Shown here: piece by piece, positions 1 through 5,688 of the stretch
Layout of the letters: every line of letters starts with the position of its first letter
Numbering within the stretch: the stretch's first letter is position 1
The notes under the pieces: generated by a model
Seen by the model: the letters and a program-made list of their open reading frames with translations, nothing else
Told to the model about the DNA's origin: nothing
Database searches by the model: none
Assembly (NCBI GenBank): GCA_036845725.1
Contig: DAIUDK010000216.1
Coordinates: forward strand, 1 to 5,688
Reading direction: 5' to 3'
Length of the DNA stretch: 5,688 nt
Origin: DSWT01 sp036845725
GTDB lineage: Bacteria > Chloroflexota > Anaerolineae > B4-G1 > SLSP01
Program-made: the position numbers and the translations under genes

Positions 1-1210
1 GCTTCGCGGCGGCCAGCAAGCGGCTGTCGTTGGCGTCGGCGCGATAGTGGCAGTAGTTCCACAGCAGGACGACCAACGTGCCATCAGGCCGCCGGGTGAC
101 GGCATACCCATCGCCTTCGGCCAGCACTTCCTCGCCCAGACGGGAAAGGAACCAGTACCCGTGATACGATGCCTTTTTCAATCCCTGGACGTTGACCAAT
201 CCAAAACCACCGTGGAAGGGCGTATCGCCCACACGACATTCCTCGAAGATGTCGCTGACCACCCAAAACGACAGCGAATCCATCAGACCGCGCGCCCGCC
301 AGTTGTTGTCCACGATGAAAGCGGCTTCGAAGGCCGTGTCGTGTACGGGATCGCGCGGGCTGGGGCTGGAACTCCACTCGGTGTAGTGCCGTTCGACGTC
401 GGGGAAGGCCGAGGCGCGCAGAAGCTGATCGCAGCCGCGCGCATCCACCAGCAGACGGTCGGGGCCGTCCCACGTCATGTAGCCGCGCCCTTCCGGGTCA
501 AACGGGTAGAAGGTGGGATACGGATGCGTGGAGAAGAAATCGAGCGGCAGTTGGCGTTCGGCGCACACATCCAGGAATTCCTTGCCCCACGGCGGCTTAC
601 CCACCGCGTCGCCAAAGCCGTGGCTGGCTGGCCCGCCGACCCGCAGTTGGGAATCGACGCGCTTGAGCACGCGCACGGTGCGCGCGTAGAGTTCCATATA
701 GGCGTCGAAATCGGCGTCTTTCCAGAAAACGTGCAGGCTCGGTTCGTTCCACACCTCGAAGTACCATTGACGCACCTCATCCAGCCCGTAACGCTCGATG
801 ACGTGACGAATGTACTGCTCGATGAACCACTCCCAGCGTTCCCCGTCCTTCGGCGGGGTGATGTTGCCCTTCCACCAGAAGACAGTATCCTCACCGCTGG
901 CGAGATCGTAGGGCATGAAGCCCAATTCCACAAAGGGCCGAATGCCGATAGCAAGCCAGTGGTCGTACACCAGATCGACGTACTGCCAGTTGACGATCGG
1001 CTGGCCGTTCTCTTCACGGTAGACCATCATGTCTTCGTGAAACAGGCCGTGCATACGGATGTATTGAAAGGGCATCTCGCGCTGCACCAGTTCCAGGTGT
1101 TTTTGGAAATCGGCGCGCAAGGCCTCCCCCACCCGCCCCCCGCCAACGCACACGCGCCAATAGGGGGTAATGAGTTGTCCAGATTGTTTCGGATCGATAT
1201 GGATTTTCAT
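1..1210 (-). CDS. xynB: GH39 beta-xylosidase (3' end outside window)
   Basis: Glycoside hydrolase family 39 enzyme, most like 1,4-beta-xylosidases that remove xylose from the non-reducing ends of xylo-oligosaccharides. 403 residues are visible. The frame stays open to the window edge, and family members have about 500 residues, so roughly 100 C-terminal residues are missing. Family motifs appear in order: an N-terminal CVGGGRVGEAL stretch (21-31), YIRMHGLFHED (50-60), GIRPFVELGFMP (89-100), NITPPKD (116-122), the acid/base motif WNEP (154-157, Glu156), the nucleophile motif TEWSSS (277-282, Glu278), PVHDT (288-292), FWVVSDIFEE (315-324) and FHGGFGLVN (332-340). Both catalytic glutamates are present, about 120 residues apart as in well-studied GH39 xylosidases. 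There is no signal peptide, so a cytoplasmic enzyme acting on imported oligosaccharides is likely. The ATG at 1210 is set by a GGAGGT eight bases upstream. GH39 also includes alpha-L-iduronidases, but the N-terminal motifs favour xylosidase. Substrate is inferred, not shown. Confidence 0.93.
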   Translation of the reverse strand, partial: MKIHIDPKQSGQLITPYWRVCVGGGRVGEALRADFQKHLELVQREMPFQYIRMHGLFHEDMMVYREENGQPIVNWQYVDLVYDHWLAIGIRPFVELGFMPYDLASGEDTVFWWKGNITPPKDGERWEWFIEQYIRHVIERYGLDEVRQWYFEVWNEPSLHVFWKDADFDAYMELYARTVRVLKRVDSQLRVGGPASHGFGDAVGKPPWGKEFLDVCAERQLPLDFFSTHPYPTFYPFDPEGRGYMTWDGPDRLLVDARGCDQLLRASAFPDVERHYTEWSSSPSPRDPVHDTAFEAAFIVDNNWRARGLMDSLSFWVVSDIFEECRVGDTPFHGGFGLVNVQGLKKASYHGYWFLSRLGEEVLAEGDGYAVTRRPDGTLVVLLWNYCHYRADANDSRLLAAAK

Positions 1211-1217
1211 AGTATTG

Positions 1218-1223
1218 ACCTCC
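1218..1223 (-). promoter_or_regulatory. Shine-Dalgarno site of the GH39 gene
   Basis: On the minus strand this reads GGAGGT, followed by seven bases (CAATACT) and the ATG at 1210. It fixes the GH39 start at the residue where similarity to family members begins. Confidence 0.85.
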
Positions 1224-1235
1224 AGAATTCAAGTA

Positions 1236-1297
1236 CACGGATAAACACGGATTTCACGGATTCTTTCAAAAATCCATAGAATCCGTGAAATCCGTGT
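1236..1297. repeat. CACGGAT-unit palindromic repeat (20-bp perfect inverted repeat)
   Basis: Two perfect 20-base arms, 1245-1264 and 1278-1297, are reverse complements separated by a 13-base loop. The left arm reads ACACGGATTTCACGGATTCT. It is built from the heptamer CACGGAT, which occurs at 1246-1252 and 1255-1261 with a further copy outside the arm at 1236-1242. The complement ATCCGTG occurs at 1281-1287 and 1290-1296. The element lies between the YhhN-family stop and the GH39 Shine-Dalgarno site, so a transcript crossing this gap would form a strong hairpin. No T-run follows the hairpin on the minus strand, so it is not a classical intrinsic terminator. It could be a dispersed REP-like element, an mRNA stabiliser that separates expression of the two genes, or a protein-binding palindrome. 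Its function is not known from the sequence. Confidence 0.85.
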
Positions 1298-1306
1298 GCT
1301 ATTTTA

Positions 1307-1972
1307 CTACACGAAATAACTCGCCGCCAGCGCAATCAAGAATTGCCCGGCATAGTAAAAGGCCAGGCTGATGCGATTGTACTGGAACGGTTTCCAGAAG
1401 CGGTTCGCCGCCAGAATCACATCAGAAATGTAAAACAGCACTGCGCCAATCGTAATCTTCCACGCCTGCGCGACACTGAACGCGCTACTGTTGAACGCCG
1501 CCGCCGCCTGATTCACCATCACCGAGATGACGACGATATAGACGATGACCGGAACCTTCATCGTCCCCAGCCCACTGCGGAACAAGGCATAGATCCCCAC
1601 CCCGAGCGCCGCCAACGCCAGCGCCGCGAGCCACAGAATCGCCTGCAGGCTGCTTAACAGTGTGAACGTGACCGCGTAAGCGACGTGCGCCAGCAAAAAG
1701 AGCACCAGGCCGATCATAAACGCTTTGCGATTCGCCTGGAACATCAAAGCGATGTCGCCGCCAAACGACAACGCCAGGCCGATCAGCACGCCGACCGTAT
1801 ACGTCAGGTTCACCCGCGCCTCGCGGAACGACAGCAACGCCACCGCAATCACCAACAGCGTCGCCAACGGCTTGATCACGTAAATCTGGCGCTGCGTCTT
1901 GCGAAATTCCGCGCGAATGAGAAAGAAAACCGTCACCACCAATACCGGTAGCACATACAAAGCTGTTTTCAT
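1307..1972 (-). CDS. YhhN/TMEM86-family membrane protein (putative lysoplasmalogenase)
   Basis: Integral membrane protein of 221 residues, close to the usual length of the YhhN family (about 200-230). Animal members (TMEM86) hydrolyse the vinyl-ether bond of lysoplasmalogens; the role of most bacterial members is uncertain. The sequence is almost wholly hydrophobic, with about eight predicted membrane segments. Family features in order are: a KPLATLL motif (34-40), SFGGDIALM (69-77, conserved Asp73), GLVLFLLAHVAYA (88-100), FYISDVILAANRF (180-192, conserved Asp184) and YYAGQFLIALA near the C-terminus (206-216). The two aspartates in membrane segments match the positions considered catalytic in the family. 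The ATG at 1972 is chosen because GGAGGT lies just upstream; an in-frame ATG at 2071 would add 33 non-family residues and overlap the previous gene. It starts 34 bases after the protease gene, so co-transcription is likely. The family call is firm, but the enzymatic activity is inferred. Confidence 0.9.
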   Translation of the reverse strand: MKTALYVLPVLVVTVFFLIRAEFRKTQRQIYVIKPLATLLVIAVALLSFREARVNLTYTVGVLIGLALSFGGDIALMFQANRKAFMIGLVLFLLAHVAYAVTFTLLSSLQAILWLAALALAALGVGIYALFRSGLGTMKVPVIVYIVVISVMVNQAAAAFNSSAFSVAQAWKITIGAVLFYISDVILAANRFWKPFQYNRISLAFYYAGQFLIALAASYFV

Positions 1973-1975
1973 AAC

Positions 1976-1981
1976 ACCTCC
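1976..1981 (-). promoter_or_regulatory. Shine-Dalgarno site of the YhhN-family gene
   Basis: On the minus strand this reads GGAGGT, then GTT and the ATG at 1972. The spacing is short but the match is full. The site supports the 221-residue start over the longer open frame. Confidence 0.75.
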
Positions 1982-2006
1982 TTGAGAAAAGTTGAGAGTT
2001 GCAGGT

Positions 2007-3581
2007 TCAGAAGTCCTCCAAAAGCCACGTTTCAGCGCCGTCGAAGTATTTGACAAGCGTATGCGGTGCATCTATCGTATACCACGCGGTCTTTACGTCG
2101 CCAGCTTGCACTTTCCATGCCCGAAATGTCCCGGCCGGTGTGGTCACCGTTTCGGGGCTGCTTACGGTCACCAGTACGAGTTCCATCTGCGGCCCGCTGT
2201 CGCTCGTCACCTGGCGCCAGGTATAGGCAGTGAAAAGATGCGCGGCGGCAGCATAATCGTCGGCAAACGGCAATGCCAGCAGTGTCCAGGGCCACAGACG
2301 CTCGGCTAGAACAAAAGAGGGCTTTGCACTGTCACTCTCAAGTGCCAAAGCGAAAGATTTCTCCGGTTGATCGTTATCCTGCCGGGTGACGGCAAATTGA
2401 ACGCCATCGAACACCCATGCCGTGCGGCTTTGCCATTGGTAGGCATGCACAGTTTCCGCTTGCAGGGGCGTGCCATCGGCCCGCCGCCAGCGCCCGCGCG
2501 CCACAATCTCTCCGTCGCTGCCGACGTAGCGCCCGTGGCCCGTATCCACATCGTAGGCGCGATGCTGCGAGTGGCAGAGCAATTCGATTTCGTCCGTCTC
2601 TGGCGTCAAGTTGCACTGCGCCTGTCCTACCGGATCATCCACGATGTTGCGAATCTCGTAGCGCCATTCGACGGGCGCATCCCACGGCGCGGCGTCCACT
2701 TCTACCGGTGGAAGAAAACGCTCCGGCGAACGCCCGCCGACAAATTCCACACCGATCACGCCGGCGTACAACAAACCGGATAGCAGCAAAGGCCACGCGC
2801 GCCACAAGCGGGGTCGTTCAGTGGACTGCCGCTCCGGCACAGCCGGACTTGTGGCGCGCGTCAACCACCACAAAGCCGCTGCCGTCAGAATGATACCAAC
2901 TACGAGCGCGGGCATCGAGAGCAAGACATCAAGCGCATTGTTCCAGAAGACGCTGCGCGTGACCACGAACGCCGCCAACACATTCGCGCCAAAGTGCGTG
3001 AGGATGCTGGCGACGAGGGACTCACTGCGCCAATAAACGTAGCCCAACACCAACGCCAGCGGGATGATCACGAGACCTTGCAGCAGCGACAGGTGAAAAA
3101 CGATGAACAATCCGCCCGCAAACAGAATGGCGCGCCAGCGGCCGAGACGTTCGTAAGCGCGTTGAATAACGCCACGTGCAAATATCTCCTCGCACAGCGG
3201 AGGCATCACCGCATAAGCGATGATCCCCAGCACACCTTCGAAGGCGGTGCGCGGCAGAGGCTGTTCACCGCCGAAAATCCGATAACCGAGTAGCGTCTGA
3301 TAAATATCCATACTGATCATCGCCAGCGGATACAACCCTGCGCCAACGAGCAGACTCGCTACAGCAACTGACCAGCCGGGCCAACGCCAGCGCACCGTTT
3401 CACGAAACGGCAAACGCATCAACCTGAGGAAGATCAACGTGGGCAGAAGCACGAACAACGCTTCGTTGAGGATCATCCGCACAAACTGCGGCATCTCCAA
3501 GAACAAAAAGTTTACCACCTGCAGACAGAGTACGATCAAGAACAGAATGTTCACAGCGTAAACCGAAGGGCGTTTATGCAT
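2007..3581 (-). CDS. CPBP-family intramembrane metalloprotease with extra C-terminal domain
   Basis: 524-residue membrane protein. Residues 1-240 form a CPBP (CAAX protease/Rce1-like, ABI) domain with about eight hydrophobic segments. All three active-site motifs are present: EEIFAR (131-136, Glu131, Glu132, Arg136), FIVFH (159-163, His163) and HFGAN (196-200, His196 and Asn200). These bind the catalytic zinc or water in Rce1-type glutamate proteases, so this copy should be active. Its substrate is unknown; bacterial relatives act in peptide maturation, bacteriocin immunity or envelope proteolysis. A further membrane segment (about 262-281) leads into a soluble, tryptophan-rich tail (about 290-524). 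The tail ends in a TPAGTFRAWKV ... TAWYTIDAPHTLVKY pattern reminiscent of DUF3108-like beta-rich domains; Cys323 and Cys336 might pair. Typical CPBP proteins have 200-300 residues, so the tail is unusual. The start at 3581 is set by AGAGGT seven bases upstream. The gene begins 47 bases after the sulfatase gene. The protease call is firm; the tail is only tentatively named. Confidence 0.9.
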   Translation of the reverse strand: MHKRPSVYAVNILFLIVLCLQVVNFLFLEMPQFVRMILNEALFVLLPTLIFLRLMRLPFRETVRWRWPGWSVAVASLLVGAGLYPLAMISMDIYQTLLGYRIFGGEQPLPRTAFEGVLGIIAYAVMPPLCEEIFARGVIQRAYERLGRWRAILFAGGLFIVFHLSLLQGLVIIPLALVLGYVYWRSESLVASILTHFGANVLAAFVVTRSVFWNNALDVLLSMPALVVGIILTAAALWWLTRATSPAVPERQSTERPRLWRAWPLLLSGLLYAGVIGVEFVGGRSPERFLPPVEVDAAPWDAPVEWRYEIRNIVDDPVGQAQCNLTPETDEIELLCHSQHRAYDVDTGHGRYVGSDGEIVARGRWRRADGTPLQAETVHAYQWQSRTAWVFDGVQFAVTRQDNDQPEKSFALALESDSAKPSFVLAERLWPWTLLALPFADDYAAAAHLFTAYTWRQVTSDSGPQMELVLVTVSSPETVTTPAGTFRAWKVQAGDVKTAWYTIDAPHTLVKYFDGAETWLLEDF

Positions 3582-3588
3582 AATGGTT

Positions 3589-3594
3589 ACCTCT
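3589..3594 (-). promoter_or_regulatory. Shine-Dalgarno site of the CPBP protease gene
   Basis: On the minus strand this reads AGAGGT, seven bases before the ATG at 3581. It supports this start over an upstream in-frame ATG at 3695, which would lie inside the sulfatase gene and add 38 non-membrane residues. Confidence 0.75.
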
Positions 3595-3628
3595 TCTGCT
3601 AATTGCTGGTTGCTACGTTGTGTTGGGA

Positions 3629-5062
3629 TCAACACTGAGGAAGGCCGCGCGAGTCCTCCCCCACCGGCACGACGTCTGCCGTGCGGATAGTCCAATCCAG
3701 CAAACCCGCTTCCATCTGCGCACGGACATCGGCGTAGGCCAGGTCGGCATAGACGTTGCGCAGCTCGCGCGCATCGACGCGCAGATCGTACAATTCGCTC
3801 ACGCCAAGCGGGCGGCGCACGAGTTTGTAATCGAGTGTGCGCATCATCACCGCGCGGCAGACGCTCAGGGGGTGCTCCTGCTGCTGGAGGCCCTTGGGAT
3901 AGTAGATGCTCGTCGCGTCTCGGAAGATGCCGGCGTTGGCGCGGCCCTCGAAAGCGTGCGGCTCGTGCGGATCATAGCCGCCCTCGGCGAACACGGCGCG
4001 ATCTGGATCGCCTGGTGCACCACGGAGCTGCGGGACGAGCGACTGCGCAAAATGGGTGTGCTGCGCTTCCACACCCGCCAGATCAAGCGTCGTCGCCATT
4101 ATATCAAAGAACTCAATTGGCTCAGGGACAACGTGCCCCGCTGCCCCACCTGGCGCGCGGATGATGAGCGGCACGCGGGTCAGCGTGTCGTCGAGTGCGC
4201 TGGGCCACTTCTCCACCAGCCCGTAGTCGCCGGCCCAGTCGCCGTGCTCGGCGGTGACGACGAGGCACGTGTTCTCCGCCAACCCGGTATCGTCGAGTGC
4301 GTCGAGCAGTTGGCCGAGCATCCAATCCACATAGCTGTTGGAGCCGAGATAGACAGCCTGAATCTTGGCGAAAACCTCGTCAGGGACTTCGTCCAGGCGG
4401 CGGTAACGACGGATCAAATCGAAATAGTCCGGTTTGTCCGGCAGATTCGCGGGACGCAGCGGCGGAATATCCGTCGGATCGACCATATCGTGGAACGGCT
4501 GCGGGCAGCCGTAGGGCGGATGCGGCAGCGAAAGCGGCAGGTACAGCACAAACGGTTCGGACTTCCGGGCCTGATCGCGCAGAAAGTCAATGCCGGCCCG
4601 CACACAGCGCATGTCACCGGTCTCCTCCGGCTTACCGGGAAACGGCTCGTGGAGAAAGCTGAAATAGCCCGACTCGCCCGGCCGGAAGACGTTCGGCCCG
4701 GCGTGCCCGCCGCCGAAGTCCGCAAAGTGATCCACCGCGTCGGCGAACGACTCGGCGGCGTACAGATCGTTCTTGCCGTACCACTCGATATGGTAACCCG
4801 CCTCTTTGAGGTAGCGGAACAAGCTCGGCTCGTGCGGACGCAGCAAATGCCACAGCGTCCGGTGACCGGAGACGTGTGGATACCAGCCCGTCATCAAGCT
4901 GCACCGCGACGGCGAGCAGACGGTATGTTGCACGTGACATTGATCGAAGCGTGTCCCTTCGGCGGCGAGACGGTCATAATTGGGCATCGAAACCAGCGGG
5001 TGCCCGTAACCCGACACGCTCTCCGCCCGCATCTCGTCGGGGATGAAGAAGACAAAGTTCAC
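3629..5062 (-). CDS. Sulfatase (arylsulfatase-type, formylglycine-dependent)
   Basis: Complete 477-residue sulfatase of the alkaline phosphatase superfamily, which hydrolyses sulfate esters (or sulfamates). The signature CSPSRCSLMTG spans 49-59. Cys49 is the residue converted to formylglycine, so activity requires a maturase (FGE or anSME), which is not in this window. The N-terminal metal site reads IPDE (7-10), where many members have Asp-Asp. The second metal motif reads TAEHGDWAGDYGLVEK (270-285), with Glu272 where Asp is usual, then His273 and Lys285. SLPHPPY (178-184) supplies another expected active-site histidine. The C-terminal ELYDLRVDARELRNVY (423-438) is typical of full-length sulfatases. 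No signal peptide is seen, so the enzyme is probably cytoplasmic. The start codon is GTG at 5062, fixed by GGAGGAA five bases upstream and by the immediate family-like N-terminus. It appears to be the first gene of an operon with the CPBP protease. Substrate cannot be read from the sequence; glycan sulfates are an inference from the nearby GH39 gene. Confidence 0.94.
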   Translation of the reverse strand: MNFVFFIPDEMRAESVSGYGHPLVSMPNYDRLAAEGTRFDQCHVQHTVCSPSRCSLMTGWYPHVSGHRTLWHLLRPHEPSLFRYLKEAGYHIEWYGKNDLYAAESFADAVDHFADFGGGHAGPNVFRPGESGYFSFLHEPFPGKPEETGDMRCVRAGIDFLRDQARKSEPFVLYLPLSLPHPPYGCPQPFHDMVDPTDIPPLRPANLPDKPDYFDLIRRYRRLDEVPDEVFAKIQAVYLGSNSYVDWMLGQLLDALDDTGLAENTCLVVTAEHGDWAGDYGLVEKWPSALDDTLTRVPLIIRAPGGAAGHVVPEPIEFFDIMATTLDLAGVEAQHTHFAQSLVPQLRGAPGDPDRAVFAEGGYDPHEPHAFEGRANAGIFRDATSIYYPKGLQQQEHPLSVCRAVMMRTLDYKLVRRPLGVSELYDLRVDARELRNVYADLAYADVRAQMEAGLLDWTIRTADVVPVGEDSRGLPQC

Positions 5063-5067
5063 AACAG

Positions 5068-5074
5068 TTCCTCC
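5068..5074 (-). promoter_or_regulatory. Shine-Dalgarno site deciding the GTG start of the sulfatase
   Basis: On the minus strand this reads GGAGGAA followed by CTGTT and the GTG at 5062. It is a strong site that supports a non-ATG start. Confidence 0.85.
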
Positions 5075-5137
5075 ACGCTCAATGGATTTGCCGATAAGAC
5101 TTTATCATGACTACGAAAGAAGCGCAAATGAAGCAAC

Positions 5138-5176
5138 AAAAAACGTGAGACACTCTTGATAAGCGTCTCACGTTTT
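5138..5176 (-). terminator. Intrinsic terminator after the TspO-like gene
   Basis: A perfect 12-base inverted repeat has arms at 5140-5151 and 5165-5176, with stem core ACGTGAGAC/GTCTCACGT and a 13-base loop. Read on the minus strand, the 3' arm runs into six consecutive T residues (5143-5138). It begins 18 bases after the TAG stop at 5195. It separates the TspO-like gene from the sulfatase operon, so the sulfatase probably has its own promoter in 5075-5137. Confidence 0.9.
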
Positions 5177-5194
5177 GCTTGATCCGCAACAAAT

Positions 5195-5688
5195 CTATGG
5201 CGCAGCTTGCCGTGCAGGACGGTGCGCAAAAAATGCTGCTACCAGCGTTAGCGCCACCAACCCGAAGGCGATCCAGGTGGGGATAGTGACCGCGGTAACC
5301 GCAGCCTGTTTCACCGCAATCCCAATCAACGCCCACAACAACACCAGCGTGTAAGCCACATCACGACGGGTGAACGCCATCAGCGCCGCGATCACCACCA
5401 CTGCCGCCAGCATAATCCCCATCCAGACCTCGGGAGCAAGCCCGAATCCGTTCCAGTTCCAGTAATCCAACAGATCGGTAATGTTGGCGATCGTCGCCAC
5501 CGTAATCCATCCCAGGTAGATGCTGAACGGCACGCGCACCGCCCAGGTCTCCGCCGTGGAAACCTTTGTCCGGCCAATCCCGAGACGCACATAAGTGATG
5601 ATGAGCGTGACCAGCAATACCAACATAGCGACAACCGTCAAGGGGAATTGCAGATAGTGCCACAGCAAGATCCACACACTGTTGGCCA
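5195..5688 (-). CDS. TspO/MBR-like tryptophan-rich membrane protein (5' end outside window)
   Basis: C-terminal 163 residues of an integral membrane protein; the frame is open to the window edge. The visible part begins ANSVWILLWHYLQFPLT, which matches the middle of the larger (about 250-280 residue) bacterial 'tryptophan-rich sensory protein' type related to TspO/MBR. It continues with VPFSIYLGWITVATIANITD and the WNWNGFGL stretch characteristic of that group. An in-frame GTG at 5677 would give a 160-residue protein, but it falls inside this conserved region and has no visible Shine-Dalgarno site, so it is not taken as the start. About five hydrophobic segments are visible, ending in a short tail (HRPARQAAP). 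TspO proteins bind porphyrins or other lipophilic ligands and affect stress responses; the function of the long bacterial type is poorly defined. Its own terminator follows directly, so it is a separate transcription unit from the sulfatase operon. Confidence 0.83.
   Translation of the reverse strand, partial: ANSVWILLWHYLQFPLTVVAMLVLLVTLIITYVRLGIGRTKVSTAETWAVRVPFSIYLGWITVATIANITDLLDYWNWNGFGLAPEVWMGIMLAAVVVIAALMAFTRRDVAYTLVLLWALIGIAVKQAAVTAVTIPTWIAFGLVALTLVAAFFAHRPARQAAP

Noticed and set aside
47..1279. A 410-codon open frame on the plus strand opposite the GH39 gene
   Set aside because: It is exactly antisense to a gene with a full set of GH39 motifs, its product resembles no family I know, and its end runs through the inverted repeat. 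Long antisense frames are common in GC-rich DNA.
1245..1297. The CACGGAT inverted repeat as an intrinsic terminator of the YhhN-family gene
   Set aside because: On the minus strand the hairpin is followed by TTATCCGTGTAC, with no T-run, so the classical requirement is not met. Rho-dependent or attenuating effects remain possible.
1236..1297. A CRISPR-like array from repeated CACGGAT units
   Set aside because: The units are only seven bases, the gaps are two to three bases, and the arrangement is palindromic rather than repeat-spacer.
1343..1951. Two plus-strand open frames (1343-1657 and 1685-1951) rich in Arg, Gln and His
   Set aside because: Their composition is what results from reading the opposite strand of a hydrophobic membrane-protein gene (the YhhN-family gene).
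3620..5110. A 496-codon open frame on the plus strand opposite the sulfatase
   Set aside because: The minus strand encodes a complete sulfatase with signature and C-terminal motifs, and the plus-strand product shows no recognisable motif or domain. It is a mirror of the real gene.
5099..5127. A possible sigma-70 promoter for the sulfatase: TTGCGC at 5122-5127 and TAAAGT at 5099-5104 on the minus strand, 17-base spacing
   Set aside because: The spacing is ideal and the place is right, but the boxes match consensus at only 3/6 and 4/6 positions, which is too weak to annotate without transcript data.
5079..5336. An 85-codon minus-strand open frame over the TspO-like gene end and the terminator
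   Set aside because: It runs through the terminator hairpin in a different frame from the conserved TspO-like protein and shows no family features.

Overview
This is a compact bacterial window with five protein-coding genes, all on the minus strand. It is moderately GC-rich by eye (not counted). Gene order in the direction of transcription, right to left, is: a large-type TspO/MBR-like membrane protein (5' end outside the window), an intrinsic terminator, a sulfatase, a CPBP-family intramembrane protease with an extra C-terminal domain, a YhhN/TMEM86-family membrane protein, and a GH39 beta-xylosidase (3' end outside the window). No tRNA, rRNA, transposase, integrase, CRISPR array or origin was recognised.

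The host is probably a member of Chloroflexota (Anaerolineae-like) or a similar GC-rich environmental bacterium. This is an inference from the gene mix, the style of the TspO-like protein and the CACGGAT-type intergenic repeat. It has not been checked against any database. Apart from the sulfatase's GTG, the visible starts are ATG. All four visible starts have good purine-rich Shine-Dalgarno sequences.

Layout: (a) 5195-5688, TspO/MBR-like gene, ended by a stem-loop plus T-run terminator at 5138-5176. (b) 5062 down to about 1307, three closely spaced genes (gaps of 47 and 34 nt) that look like one operon: sulfatase, CPBP protease, YhhN. (c) 1211-1306, a 96-nt gap dominated by a perfect 20-bp inverted repeat built from CACGGAT units. 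(d) 1210 to 1, a GH39 enzyme that may be read through from the operon or have its own control.

The sulfatase and the GH39 enzyme both lack signal peptides and so appear cytoplasmic. Together they could process imported, possibly sulfated, oligosaccharides. No transporter lies in the window to support this. The two membrane proteins between them suggest envelope or lipid functions instead, so a single shared pathway is not established. The most unusual items are the CPBP protease with a roughly 240-residue tail and the CACGGAT inverted repeat.
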